NCBI GenBank assembly: GCA_964648335.1
Contig: CAZYLZ010000001.1
Coordinates: 1-64,000 of the forward strand
Origin: CAZYLZ01 sp964648335
GTDB lineage: Bacteria > Patescibacteriota > Minisyncoccia > Phycocordibacterales > UBA2100
Direction of reading: 5' to 3'
Length of the DNA: 64,000 nt
A model generated the notes under the pieces. That model was not told the DNA's origin. It was given only the letters and a program-made list of their open reading frames with translations, and searched no databases. The translations under genes were made by a program, and so were the position numbers. The stretch's first letter is position 1, and each line of letters begins with the position of its first letter. Shown in pieces: positions 41,156 through 49,604 of the stretch.

Positions 41156-41803
41156 TTACTTGCAACCGAGTGCTGCCTTGCACTGCGCCAGATCGTCTCC
41201 CGTAAGGCTTGCACATGCCTGGCACCGGAGCGCCTTCATATCGGCACCCGACTCTACCGAGGTTCCAACACTTGATGCCGCAGGCACGCCTTTCATCATG
41301 GCGCTCATATCGGTAAAAGTAACGCTCGCAGGAAGCTCGAACTTGCTCGCGTCGGCAGACCATGCCTCGCACGAGTAATCGACGTTCTGCTCGATATCCA
41401 TGCCGGCCTTCGGGGCGTTTGGCTGTGCTGGCGCATTCATCGCCGAGAGCGAGAGCTTCATGCCCTGGGGTGCCGCGCTCGACCACATATACGAAGTATC
41501 GTCTTTGATGATCATGTGGCTTTCGATAGTGCCGGACGAAGTCTTCGAGGTAAAGTCGCCGCGCATCATACCGCCCGATACGTAGACTGTGCCGTCTGAT
41601 GCAGCAGCTTCGGTGCCGTTGTGCACGGTGCACGTGTGCGAGCCTGTCATGGCAAGCATCGACTTGAGCGATCCTGCTGAGGAAGAAGCTGGGGCGGCTG
41701 CAGTAGACTCGCTCGTTTTTTGCGCGGGCTTCATGCCGAAGGCGACGGCAAGCGCGATACCGACGATAAGGACTGCGACGACACCGATGGTGGTTTTGCT
41801 CAT
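41156..41803 (-). CDS. membrane-anchored Met/Ala-rich protein with Cys-rich tail
   Basis: 215 residues: signal anchor (about 5-23), Ala/Ser-rich linker, a beta-rich middle domain with one Cys pair (SHTCTVH and VDYSCEAW), and a C-terminal CQACASLTGDDLAQCKAALGC with four cysteines in 21 residues. Probably disulfide-bonded outside the cell. It ends directly against repeat copy B; no terminator of its own is visible. Confidence 0.8.
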   Translation of the reverse strand: MSKTTIGVVAVLIVGIALAVAFGMKPAQKTSESTAAAPASSSAGSLKSMLAMTGSHTCTVHNGTEAAASDGTVYVSGGMMRGDFTSKTSSGTIESHMIIKDDTSYMWSSAAPQGMKLSLSAMNAPAQPNAPKAGMDIEQNVDYSCEAWSADASKFELPASVTFTDMSAMMKGVPAASSVGTSVESGADMKALRCQACASLTGDDLAQCKAALGCK

Positions 41804-41874
41804 ACTAAAGTGCTAGGGGGTTAATACCGGCAGTATACGAGGGAGCCCTGGCATTGCAACCGAAAGGCAGTAGC

Positions 41875-42540
41875 ATGTGGGGAATGAAGAAGGATACCGA
41901 GCGCACACGAGAACTCGCCAAAGCGGTGCGCTACCTGCGCCGCGCCGATCCTCTTTTGGCGCAGGCCATACAAAACATAGGTCCGTGCACCATGGAACTT
42001 AAAGGCGAAAAGACCCTGGTACAGGCACTGGTTCGCGCTGTTGCGCACCAACAGATTCATGGCAAGGCGGCACAGAATATCTTGGGGCGCTTTTACGCGC
42101 TCTATCCCAATGGTGCCAAGAAGTTTCCCGATGCTGCGCTCATTGCGGCAACGTCGATAGGGGCGCTTCGCGGAGTTGGGTTTTCGCAGTCGAAGGCGCT
42201 CGCAATTCTTGATATCGCGCAGGCGGGAGTGGATGGGCGCGTGCCGACGATGGCACAGGCGAAGAAGCTTGGCGACGAGGAGCTGATACAGATGCTCGTG
42301 CCGTTGCGCGGGGTGGGGCGGTGGACCGTCGAGATGCTGCTTATGTTTACCTTGGGGCGTATCGATGTGTTGCCGGTAGACGACTTTGGCGTGCGCGAGG
42401 GCTTTAAGATTCTCAAGAAAAAACGCGCGCAACCCAAGCCCAAAGTCCTTGCCGCCTATGGCCAGCGCTGGGCGCCGTACCGCTCGATAGCAAGCTGGTA
42501 CCTGTGGCGCATGGCGGATGGGGCGAAGAAAGTTAAGTAG
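41875..42540 (+). CDS. DNA-3-methyladenine glycosylase II (AlkA-type HhH-GPD)
   Basis: Base-excision repair glycosylase for alkylated purines. 221 residues: substrate-pocket helices VRAVAHQQIHGKAAQNI, helix-hairpin-helix LVPLRGVGRWTVEMLLMF, and the catalytic Asp in LPVDDFGVREG (D169-D170). The N-terminal TBP-like domain of E. coli AlkA is absent, as in shorter homologues. AAAGGCAG upstream supports ATG 41875. Confidence 0.93.
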   Translation: MWGMKKDTERTRELAKAVRYLRRADPLLAQAIQNIGPCTMELKGEKTLVQALVRAVAHQQIHGKAAQNILGRFYALYPNGAKKFPDAALIAATSIGALRGVGFSQSKALAILDIAQAGVDGRVPTMAQAKKLGDEELIQMLVPLRGVGRWTVEMLLMFTLGRIDVLPVDDFGVREGFKILKKKRAQPKPKVLAAYGQRWAPYRSIASWYLWRMADGAKKVK

Positions 42541-42555
42541 GTAAAGCTCACAGAG

Positions 42556-42561
42556 TATACT
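42556..42561 (+). promoter_or_regulatory. -10 box of TspO gene
   Basis: TATACT, exactly 6 nt (tactgc) before ATG 42568; the same 15 nt precede gene 6135. Confidence 0.65.
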
Positions 42562-42567
42562 TACTGC

Positions 42568-43122
42568 ATGTTTGAAGAATTTCTTCTTTACATTCTTTAC
42601 ATAGCATTTGAAGGATTTATTGAGTACGGATTGTATCGACTTGGTAAAAAGCATCCAACTGTTTTATCTGTTGGCGGTGTTTCTGCCATGGCTGTACTTG
42701 CTACGGCTCTTATTGGAGCGATCACTACAACCAATGCTGTCCGCGAATGGTATCCGACACTGCAGAAGCCCTTACTCACTCCGCCGAGCTGGATCTTTGG
42801 ACCTGTTTGGACACTGTTGTATACACTGATGACTATATCCCTCTGGCGCGTATGGAGATTGCTGGCAGGTAGAGAAGGGCTCCGGTGGGTACAGGTATTT
42901 TTTATACAATTAGTGCTTAATGCATGGTGGTCGATTGCATTCTTTGGGCTGCGCCAGACAGGAATTGCTCTCATGGTGATCGTGCTTATGTGGTCGTGCG
43001 TTGCGTACCTGATCGTAAAAGGAAAACGCATCGACAAGACAGCGACGTATTTTCTGGTGCCGTACCTGGCGTGGATAACGTTTGCGGCATACCTTAACTT
43101 TGGAATTTGGTATCTCAATTAG
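42568..43122 (+). CDS. tspO: TspO/MBR family membrane protein
   Basis: 184 residues. The TspO core has WYPTLQKPLLTPPSWIFGPVWTLLY, VLNAWWSIAFFGLRQ and PYLAWITFAAYLNFGIW; family members bind porphyrins and other ligands. An extra N-terminal hydrophobic segment (about 4-22) and linker precede the usual five helices, and base composition is clearly more AT-rich than neighbours, suggesting later acquisition. Confidence 0.93.
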   Translation: MFEEFLLYILYIAFEGFIEYGLYRLGKKHPTVLSVGGVSAMAVLATALIGAITTTNAVREWYPTLQKPLLTPPSWIFGPVWTLLYTLMTISLWRVWRLLAGREGLRWVQVFFIQLVLNAWWSIAFFGLRQTGIALMVIVLMWSCVAYLIVKGKRIDKTATYFLVPYLAWITFAAYLNFGIWYLN

Positions 43123-43229
43123 TACGAAGTCAGTAGAATTGTATTAAGAATGGTTGAGACGCAGAATGGTCTCACTGGATTCATACACATGCTATATTCC
43201 CAGTAGGGACCTTTCTGTAGGAGAAACAC

Positions 43230-43583
43230 ATGGACAAGCCAAGGCTGCGCGTGCTTCATCGCGCTGACAAAATCGTTTTGCTACCCCTTAAGAGTACGAA
43301 AGATTCCTTCTTTACAAGAAACATGGATTTGAGGCAACGTATGTGCGCTGCAAAGATTCGCCCTATGGTCCGACGAGCGCTTCACGCGTATCAGCCGAGG
43401 CGCCGAGTATTCGAGATGACACGGATGGATCACTATGTATGTGTTTCGTTACGTTCGAAGCAAATACTGAACGATCGTTGTGTGTCGAGGCTGATCGGTA
43501 GGAGTCTTCGCGTATTTAGGAATCATCCAAGCTTTCTGTTTCGCGTTGATGATCTTGCGATGCTTGGATATGAGGGAATATGA
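43230..43583 (+). CDS. small basic hypothetical protein
   Basis: 117 residues, Arg/Lys-rich (many RR pairs) with no membrane segment, possibly nucleic-acid binding. TAGGAGA eight bases before the ATG and an extended -10 TGCTATATT (43191-43198) give a complete unit. Not recognised; composition could also reflect a degenerate gene. Confidence 0.55.
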   Translation: MDKPRLRVLHRADKIVLLPLKSTKDSFFTRNMDLRQRMCAAKIRPMVRRALHAYQPRRRVFEMTRMDHYVCVSLRSKQILNDRCVSRLIGRSLRVFRNHPSFLFRVDDLAMLGYEGI

Positions 43584-43593
43584 AGGATAAGCA

Positions 43594-43623
43594 AAAGTCC
43601 GACGCGAGTCGGACTTTATCTTT
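43594..43623 (+). terminator. terminator after gene 43230
   Basis: Perfect 10-bp stem AAAGTCCGAC/GTCGGACTTT, 4-nt loop, then ATCTTTT. Confidence 0.88.
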
Positions 43624-43682
43624 TCCCGGTAAGTACGGTATCGAGTCAGGCTCAAAATTACACGATACCACTTGACACTTTG

Positions 43683-43697
43683 TGGGGTCTGACCCCA
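43683..43697. repeat. REP-like palindrome
   Basis: TGGGGTCTGACCCCA, a 15-nt palindrome with a single central base. Similar GGGGTC-GACCCC palindromes border REP-associated transposase (RAYT) genes in many bacteria; here no transposase adjoins it. Confidence 0.55.
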
Positions 43698-43720
43698 AAC
43701 ACTATGAACATGCAAAAGAA

Positions 43721-43754
43721 AAGGGCGCCCGACGGATGAACCGTGGGCGCCCTT
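43721..43754 (-). terminator. terminator of gene 43772
   Basis: AAGGGCGCCC/GGGCGCCCTT, with ACGG/CCGT continuing inside the loop; T-rich on the minus strand. Confidence 0.85.
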
Positions 43755-43771
43755 GAGTCTAGTTTCAGAAA

Positions 43772-44626
43772 TCAGGCTGCGACGGCACATCCCTCGAGGG
43801 TTGCCTTTGCGACGCGCTTGCCGAGCGCCTCATCCTTGAAGCGTTTGGCGCCGATGTGCGGACCAGAGCCGAAGAAGCCGCTGCTCACAGAGAATCCGTG
43901 AGCGGTACCATTCGTGATGGCTGCGAGCACTTCCTCCGCCGTCCAGCTGTAGATGTCATTGGCGGGATTGCGCAACTCCTCGGTCTGACCGACCAGCTGG
44001 AAGAATTCGGCTTCTTCCTTTATGCCGGCGAACGAAAGCGGCTGGTGGTTGTAGTACTTCCACACGTTGCCGTGGTCGACGAAAGTAATCCACGTTTCCT
44101 CGGCACTCGTACTCCAGCCCTTCGGATGTTCGACCTTGTAAAAGGGCCATGGCGATCCGTCGTCTCGACGCTCGTGCATGTGGTAGTAGTCGATCTGGCA
44201 GATAGTCATCTCTTCTTCGCTGCCGTCCTGCGGAAAGCGCACGCGCACCTTGTCCTGTTCCCAGAACTTAGTAGCAGGCAAGTCGCCGAGGCGGACGCGT
44301 TCGGTCTGGAAGATGCCGTGGTTGTCGCGCATCGTCGCGTCTCGCCGTTTCTCTTCAACCTTGTCGACCATTTCGATCGACCAGTCGCCGGGAACGATGC
44401 GGCCGTCCGCGAGCCAGACAGACACAGAACCCTTGCAGTGATAGACGCCGGGTTGATGTACGAGAACCGGTATGCGGGGTTCGTAGATGACGGCGTCGTA
44501 GAAGCCACAGACAACACCCTTGGTGCCATCGGGGACATCCTTGTATGTGTCCGTCCACGCGCGTCGTTCCGCGTCGACCTTGAAGACGACTTCGTCGCCA
44601 ACCCGCAGCAGTTCGGTAAGTGTCAT
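43772..44626 (-). CDS. hypothetical soluble protein
   Basis: 284 residues, beta-rich and acidic. The first part (about 1-45, VGDEVVFKVDAERRAW...GTKGVVCGFY) looks like an SH3/KOW-type barrel. A WSIEMVDKVEEK region and a C-terminal domain with Gly/Phe-rich GFSVSSGFFGSG follow. AGGAG seven bases before ATG 44626 and its own promoter and terminator define the unit. No family recognised. Confidence 0.72.
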   Translation of the reverse strand: MTLTELLRVGDEVVFKVDAERRAWTDTYKDVPDGTKGVVCGFYDAVIYEPRIPVLVHQPGVYHCKGSVSVWLADGRIVPGDWSIEMVDKVEEKRRDATMRDNHGIFQTERVRLGDLPATKFWEQDKVRVRFPQDGSEEEMTICQIDYYHMHERRDDGSPWPFYKVEHPKGWSTSAEETWITFVDHGNVWKYYNHQPLSFAGIKEEAEFFQLVGQTEELRNPANDIYSWTAEEVLAAITNGTAHGFSVSSGFFGSGPHIGAKRFKDEALGKRVAKATLEGCAVAA

Positions 44627-44659
44627 GGAAGTCTCCTGTTTTTTGCTGAAACTCAAAGT

Positions 44660-44717
44660 GCTAACGCTGTTAGCGCAGTCTAATGTGCATGTTAACATAT
44701 ATATCTACATATGTCAA
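44660..44717 (-). promoter_or_regulatory. promoter and leader palindrome of gene 43772
   Basis: Minus strand: TTGACA (44712-44717), 17-bp spacer, TAACAT (44689-44694). GCTAAC-GCT-GTTAGC at 44660-44674 lies just inside the predicted transcript and could be an operator or 5' hairpin. Confidence 0.55.
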
Positions 44718-44818
44718 ATACATATGATTTATCTGACGAGGTAGGTCTCCGAATCGATACGTAAAAGAAGACTCAAATCAGGTAACAAAAAAACATATCC
44801 GTCTCCCGCCACCCCGGC

Positions 44819-44824
44819 TATAAT
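44819..44824 (+). promoter_or_regulatory. -10 box of matrixin gene
   Basis: TATAAT, exactly 6 nt before ATG 44831. An alternative ATG at 44825 would touch the -10 box itself and is unlikely to be transcribed. Confidence 0.65.
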
Positions 44825-44830
44825 ATGGGT

Positions 44831-45775
44831 ATGAGGACATTCGGACGCATCATCGTCGAAGTGGGGGTAACCTTGGTGCTCTTTTGGGCGCTTGCTTGGT
44901 ACTTTGGCATACCGGTCCAAACCCGCGCCGAGCAGGCCTACCAGCATTTCTTCCCGTGCTCGGTACCCATCCGCTACTCTATTAAAGAGGTCGACCCGCG
45001 CTTCGGTATCTCGCAGGCCGACTTTACCAAGGCGCTCAAGACGGCCGAGGCCATCTGGGAAAAACCGCTTGGCAAAAATTTGTTCGAGTACGATCCTTCT
45101 GGCTCGCTCGAGGTACGTTTGCAGTACGACTCGCGCCAAGCAACGACGCAAAAGCTGAGCGCCGTCGACCGCGAGCTCAAGGGCGACAAAGCGCTCTTAG
45201 AGCAAAAGCAAGAAAAGTACGATGTTCTGTACGACGCGTACTCTGCGGCAAAGGTCGCCTTTGCGACAAAGCAAGATGCGTACGAGGCAAAGGCCGAGGC
45301 GTATCAGAAGCAGGTCGAGTATTGGAACCGTCGCGGCGGTGCGCCCAAGAGCGACTTCGAAATTCTTGCGCGGCAAAAAACGGCGCTCGACCAAGACCGT
45401 GCAGCACTGGCCCAGATGCAAACGAGTATCAATGCTCAAGTAGATGCGATAAACGTCATGGTGGTAGATATCAAGCGTCTCGCCGGCGAGTTTAACCAAG
45501 ACGCAGGAAAGTACAACGCAATTGGTGCCTCGCAAGACAAAGAGTTCGACGCTGGGCTCTACGAGAGCGATCTGAAAGGTGTGCGGATAACCATCTACCA
45601 GTACGACAACTACGAAAAGCTGGTGCGCGTCTTGGCGCACGAGTTTGGCCACGCGCTCGGGCTCGAGCACGTAAACGACTCCAAGGCCATCATGTACTAT
45701 TTGAACCAAGGCACAGCAGAGAAGGCAAGCGAGGCAGACGTGCTCGCGCTCAAGACCCTCTGTCACACCAACTAA
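44831..45775 (+). CDS. membrane-anchored matrixin-like zinc metalloprotease
   Basis: 314 residues: N-terminal anchor (about 6-25), a short domain, a long coiled coil (about 98-225) with Glu/Lys/Gln/Ala heptads, and a C-terminal catalytic end with HEFGHALGLEH (HExxHxxGxxH, 270-280) and a downstream IMYYLNQG Met-turn. The coiled coil interrupts the region that normally holds the protease core. It is two bases from the next gene and co-transcribed with it. Confidence 0.88.
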   Translation: MRTFGRIIVEVGVTLVLFWALAWYFGIPVQTRAEQAYQHFFPCSVPIRYSIKEVDPRFGISQADFTKALKTAEAIWEKPLGKNLFEYDPSGSLEVRLQYDSRQATTQKLSAVDRELKGDKALLEQKQEKYDVLYDAYSAAKVAFATKQDAYEAKAEAYQKQVEYWNRRGGAPKSDFEILARQKTALDQDRAALAQMQTSINAQVDAINVMVVDIKRLAGEFNQDAGKYNAIGASQDKEFDAGLYESDLKGVRITIYQYDNYEKLVRVLAHEFGHALGLEHVNDSKAIMYYLNQGTAEKASEADVLALKTLCHTN

Positions 45776-45777
45776 GC

Positions 45778-46353
45778 ATGCAAAACCCAATCACGATGAG
45801 CTCTCGCAGCTGGTACCTCGTGGCCGGGCTCTTGGTGCTTGTTCAAGCGGCGATACTGCTGTATCTGGGGCGCGTAGCCATCTGCGAATGCGGCACCATA
45901 AAGCTGTGGGAAGGCGTGGTGCAAAGCTCGGGCAACTCGCAGCACCTTTCGGACTGGTACAGCTTTTCGCACATTATCCACGGATTTATCTTTTACTGGC
46001 TCTTGTATCTGGTGTTTCCAAAGATGTCGTTTGCTCAGCGGCTTGTCCTTGCCATCGGCGTCGAGGCAGGGTGGGAGATACTCGAGAACTCACCAATCAT
46101 AATAGAGCGCTATCGTGCTGCAACGATCTCGCTTATGTACTACGGCGACAGCGTGCTCAACTCGGTCTCTGACACCGTCATGATGATCGTCGGATTTTTC
46201 TTGGCACGAAAGCTGCCGACCGCCGTCACTATCGCACTCTTGCTCGCCATGGAGCTCGTCGTTGGGTACCTCATTCACGACAACCTGCTTCTTAATATTG
46301 TTATGCTCGCGTATCCGTTTCCGGCGATACTAGAGTGGCAAAGCGCTATCTGA
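45778..46353 (+). CDS. DUF2585 (UPF0314) membrane protein
   Basis: 191 residues, about five helices, with the family pattern AICECGTIKLWEGVVQSSGNSQHLSDWYSFSHIIHG split over helices 1-2, and GWEILENSPIIIERYR. His residues in SFSHIIHG could bind metal. Known mainly from alphaproteobacteria; function unknown. Same transcript as the matrixin-like protease. Confidence 0.85.
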   Translation: MQNPITMSSRSWYLVAGLLVLVQAAILLYLGRVAICECGTIKLWEGVVQSSGNSQHLSDWYSFSHIIHGFIFYWLLYLVFPKMSFAQRLVLAIGVEAGWEILENSPIIIERYRAATISLMYYGDSVLNSVSDTVMMIVGFFLARKLPTAVTIALLLAMELVVGYLIHDNLLLNIVMLAYPFPAILEWQSAI

Positions 46354-46397
46354 TAGCCTCGCGTTGACTCACGGCTATCGACCGGTACTATCACCCT

Positions 46398-46964
46398 ATG
46401 AACACACTCTTCGTACGCACCTTTATCTCGTGGCTCCCGTTTTTAGTCGCCGTCACACTCGTCTCGGGCTTGGTCTATGTTGCTGTGCAGCAGTCGTATC
46501 GCACAAGTGCCAACGATCCGCAGGTGCAGCTTGCCGAAGATTTTGCGAGCTTGGTCGCGGCAGGTAACGAACCTTCTAAGCTCATCCCCGAAGGCAAAAT
46601 CCCCATCGAACGCTCCCTAGCTGCCTATATTCTCTTTTACGACCAAGCCGAAAAGCCGATTGTCGGCACGGGCGTGTTGCACGACGCACCTCCAGTATTT
46701 CCTGCAGGTATGCTTGCCGCTGCAAAAGCCACCGGCGAGAGCCGTGTCACCTGGCAGCCCGAGGCAGGAGTAAGGCAGGCACTCGTGGTCGCAGCTATCC
46801 CTAACGACAGCGGGTATGTGGTTGTTGGACGGTCGCTACGCGAATCCGAGGACCGCACCGCAGAACTCACCCAGATACTCTTTGCCGGATGGCTCGTGGC
46901 TCTTGCGAGTACGTTCTTGGCATGCGCGCTCGCGGTATACTTGCGGCATGACTATCGAGCCTAG
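46398..46964 (+). CDS. two-helix membrane protein with sensor-like extracellular domain
   Basis: 188 residues: transmembrane helices at about 12-32 and 160-180 enclosing a 125-residue outer domain resembling sensor kinase input domains (VVVGRSLRESEDR near the second helix). No kinase or HAMP follows, so it could be a solitary sensor. TACTAT lies exactly 6 nt before ATG 46398. Confidence 0.75.
   Translation: MNTLFVRTFISWLPFLVAVTLVSGLVYVAVQQSYRTSANDPQVQLAEDFASLVAAGNEPSKLIPEGKIPIERSLAAYILFYDQAEKPIVGTGVLHDAPPVFPAGMLAAAKATGESRVTWQPEAGVRQALVVAAIPNDSGYVVVGRSLRESEDRTAELTQILFAGWLVALASTFLACALAVYLRHDYRA
46936..46941 (+). promoter_or_regulatory. -10 box of small gene 46948
   Basis: CGGTATACT inside the end of gene 46398, exactly 6 nt before ATG 46948. 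Confidence 0.55.
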
Positions 46965-47100
46965 GAAGGTCACCTGGTACTCACAAATTGCGGCCATCGT
47001 GCTTGGTCTCGCCATCTTTGCGGTTGGGTTCTCGCTCGGAAAGGCGTATGGGCAGGCAGCGGTAGTACCGGGCATCGACGCCGGGTACATGGGTCAGTAG
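46948..47100 (+). CDS. 50-residue single-helix membrane protein
   Basis: A short gene overlapping the 3' end of 46398 by 17 bases in another frame. One hydrophobic helix (about residues 12-30) and a Gly-rich C-terminus. Support comes from its perfect -10 box 6 nt upstream, the same layout as larger genes here. Function unknown. Confidence 0.6.
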   Translation: MTIEPRKVTWYSQIAAIVLGLAIFAVGFSLGKAYGQAAVVPGIDAGYMGQ

Positions 47101-47106
47101 CCGCGC

Positions 47107-47220
47107 TTAGCGGACGATGACCATGACGAGGGGAAAGACGAGTGCTATATAGAGGCCGGCGACCGATGCCGTGACGACTCCGACAACGTGCGTTTGCGTG
47201 CTCGAGGTAAAGGGGAACAT
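47107..47220 (-). CDS. 37-residue membrane peptide (candidate)
   Basis: Minus-strand ORF starting MFPFTSSTQTHVVG with one long hydrophobic helix and ending VIVR. CATACT lies exactly 6 nt before the ATG, matching the leaderless layout. Convergent with the 50-residue gene, 6 bases apart. Could be spurious. Confidence 0.4.
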   Translation of the reverse strand: MFPFTSSTQTHVVGVVTASVAGLYIALVFPLVMVIVR

Positions 47221-47344
47221 AGGGCCAGTATGCCCGCCAAACCTGGGAAAACGATGAAGGGCGAGAGCTCGGGTGTCCGCTCGCAAAGGGGCTGGTTTTA
47301 GGCTATCCTTTTGTAATAGGGGCCTCGGGGCCCCGTCATACTCA

Positions 47345-47842
47345 ATGGAGGACCTACAATCGACATTTCTCAAGGCTCACGAGGAGCACGCCGATGCCTT
47401 ATTTCGATACGGCATATTCAAGGTAAGTGACCGCGAGCTCTCGAGGGACCTCGTCCAAGAGTGTTTTATGAAGACCTGGGAATATATGGCCCGCGGAAAC
47501 GAAGTCGATAACCTCAAAGCTTTTCTGTACAAGACGCTCAATCATCTGGTGATAGACCACTACCGCAAGAAGAAGGCGGTGTCTTTGGACCAGATGCAGG
47601 ACGAGGGATTCGACCCGGGGGTGGATGAGAGGTCCAGCATGTTCGATAAGATAGACGGGCGCTACGCGCTCGAGCTCGTAAACAAGCTCGAACATCCGTA
47701 CCGCGACGCCGTCTACATGCGCTACGTCGAGAACTTCTCGTTGCGCGAGATTTCCGACGCGACCGGCGAGGCAGAGAACACGATTGCGGTGCATGTGCAC
47801 CGAGGGCTCAAGAAGCTCAAAGAATTATATGGAAACCAATGA
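47345..47842 (+). CDS. ECF-type sigma-70 RNA polymerase sigma factor
   Basis: 165 residues: region 2 (about 10-75, ELSRDLVQECFMKTWEYM and FLYKTLNHLVIDHYRKKK) and region 4 (about 105-160, MRYVENFSLREISDATG and an NTIAVHVHRGLKKL recognition helix). Region 3 is absent. Its end overlaps the DUF5667 gene by 14 bases, a typical sigma/anti-sigma coupling. This is the second such module in the window after 8313. Confidence 0.94.
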   Translation: MEDLQSTFLKAHEEHADALFRYGIFKVSDRELSRDLVQECFMKTWEYMARGNEVDNLKAFLYKTLNHLVIDHYRKKKAVSLDQMQDEGFDPGVDERSSMFDKIDGRYALELVNKLEHPYRDAVYMRYVENFSLREISDATGEAENTIAVHVHRGLKKLKELYGNQ

Positions 47843-48965
47843 CATAAACCCACAATTTAATAAAGCAGTCGCGGACTTTAAGAAAGTCTCTTTGACGGCG
47901 AGTGAGAAGGCGCGCATGCGACGCATTTTGATGGCGCACATGAACGCACATCCGGCAAGGGGTCCGATCGTCTCGCCGATATCGCACTGGATACTCTTTG
48001 CAACGCGCACCGCGTCTGTCTCGTTTGTTGCCCTTTTTGCCATACTCGGATCGAGCTACGCAGCATCCGGTTCCTTACCCGGTCAGACTCTCTATCCCAT
48101 AAAAGTGGGAATCAACGAGCGCGTCGAATCGCTCCTGGCCGTAACGCCCGAGGCGAGTGCCGAAGTGAGCCTCAAGCATGCGCTCACCCGCCTCGACGAA
48201 GCCGAGCAGCTGGCGCAGACGGGAGCACTCGATGCGTCGACCAATGCCACCGTCCGCGCACGCATCGCCGACGACGTCTCGCGTGCTAATAGGCAGATCG
48301 ACTCGCTCTCGTCTAAGGGACGCGGATCAAACGCATCCCTTATGCGCGACTCGTTCGAGCAAAAGCTCGACGACTCGTTCGGACGGTTTGTGGGCATCGC
48401 CGCTACCTCGAGCTCGACCTCGATGCCGCTCGTCGCCGATATCGCACGTGACGTAAAAAGTAGGATAGACGACACCTCGCGCAAGACGATCCGCGCCGAG
48501 AAGGCGAAGGTGGCAAAGGCTACCAAAACCGACGCCGAAGCAAGCGCCCGATCAGCGCGCGACGCAGCGATGCTTGCGATAGGTGGAGCACCCGCTGCCG
48601 ATGTTGCACGAAGTGCAAAAGCCGCACCGACCCTCATGATGGCGACCGCCATGACCATGAGTGCTTCGGCACCAGCAGAAGCGTCAGAGGCACAAAAACT
48701 CCTCGATCAGGGAAACAAGAAGTTCTCGGAAGGTAAGTTCGCCGAGGCGTACGCGCTCTTCAAGAATGCTGAGCGCATGGCACGCGACGAGGCACGCCTG
48801 CGCGACCTGGCACCCGATATCCGCGGCCTCATCGAGAAGAAACAGGAAGGATCGCATTCAAACGACGACGACGAGGACGACGATTCGTCTTCGGACTCCG
48901 GATCGAGCCGCGACGATTCGCATTCGGGCAACAGAGATTCGCGTAGCGGCCGCTCGGAAGACTAG
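47829..48965 (+). CDS. DUF5667 membrane protein, putative anti-sigma partner
   Basis: 378 residues: a cytosolic N-terminus (about 1-55) with a helical segment, one transmembrane helix (about 57-78), then the DUF5667 pattern LPGQTLYPIKVGINERVESLLAVTPEASAEVSLKHALTRLDEAE split at its conserved YPIK. An Ala-rich helical stalk, a TPR-like segment (about 290-335) and a disordered Asp/Ser tail follow. Overlap with the sigma gene suggests it holds the sigma factor at the membrane. Confidence 0.85.
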   Translation: METNDINPQFNKAVADFKKVSLTASEKARMRRILMAHMNAHPARGPIVSPISHWILFATRTASVSFVALFAILGSSYAASGSLPGQTLYPIKVGINERVESLLAVTPEASAEVSLKHALTRLDEAEQLAQTGALDASTNATVRARIADDVSRANRQIDSLSSKGRGSNASLMRDSFEQKLDDSFGRFVGIAATSSSTSMPLVADIARDVKSRIDDTSRKTIRAEKAKVAKATKTDAEASARSARDAAMLAIGGAPAADVARSAKAAPTLMMATAMTMSASAPAEASEAQKLLDQGNKKFSEGKFAEAYALFKNAERMARDEARLRDLAPDIRGLIEKKQEGSHSNDDDEDDDSSSDSGSSRDDSHSGNRDSRSGRSED

Positions 48966-49026
48966 CTCACACAACGAACGATGCGGTATACTGCACGTTC
49001 TATCTATCAAGTAGCGCATAACCACC

Positions 49027-49545
49027 ATGCAGACTTCGTTGTATTCGGTAACCGTTCCTGGCTTTTTAAAGACGCTCACTAAGATGTCGGGCATCTTGGA
49101 CAAGGCTGTCGCATTTGCAGCAGAGCGCGGCATGCCCGAGAGCGAGCTCTTGGAGGCGCGCCTCGCCCCCGATATGTTCACCTTTACCAAGCAGATCCAG
49201 GTCGCGTGCGACAATGCCAAGGCATTCGCGGCGCGCCTCAACAACGCCGACCCGATCTCGATGGAAGATAACGAGGCTTCGTTTGCCGACCTCAAGACCC
49301 GCATCGCAAAGACCATCGAGATACTAAACGCCGTGACTCCTTCGGAAGTTGACGGCCACGAGGACGCGCAGGTCACGATCAAATACTTCCCCGGCATGTA
49401 TATGACCGGATTCGACTACGCGACCGAGTATCTTGTACCAAACTTTATGTTCCACTGTGTCACTGCGTACGACATCTTGCGCATGAAGGGCGTGCCGTTG
49501 GGTAAGGCTGACATCGCGGCGCTTTCTTTGAAGCCGCTCGCGTAA
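49027..49545 (+). CDS. DUF1993 family protein
   Basis: 172 residues, soluble and helical (DinB-like four-helix type), with MQTSLYSVTVPGFLKTL at the start, LEARLAPDMFTFTKQIQVACDNAK and a closing FHCVTAYDILRMKGVPLGKAD. Function unknown. TATACT (48985-48990) lies 36 nt upstream, giving an ordinary leader. Confidence 0.92.
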   Translation: MQTSLYSVTVPGFLKTLTKMSGILDKAVAFAAERGMPESELLEARLAPDMFTFTKQIQVACDNAKAFAARLNNADPISMEDNEASFADLKTRIAKTIEILNAVTPSEVDGHEDAQVTIKYFPGMYMTGFDYATEYLVPNFMFHCVTAYDILRMKGVPLGKADIAALSLKPLA

Positions 49546-49568
49546 ATCGAGCCATCCAAGAAAAAAAG

Positions 49569-49594
49569 AACAGGGCCACATGAGTGGCCCTGTT
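49569..49594. terminator. bidirectional terminator
   Basis: 11-bp stem AACAGGGCCAC/GTGGCCCTGTT between convergent genes. Confidence 0.85.
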
Positions 49595-49604
49595 TTCGTG
49601 CGGG

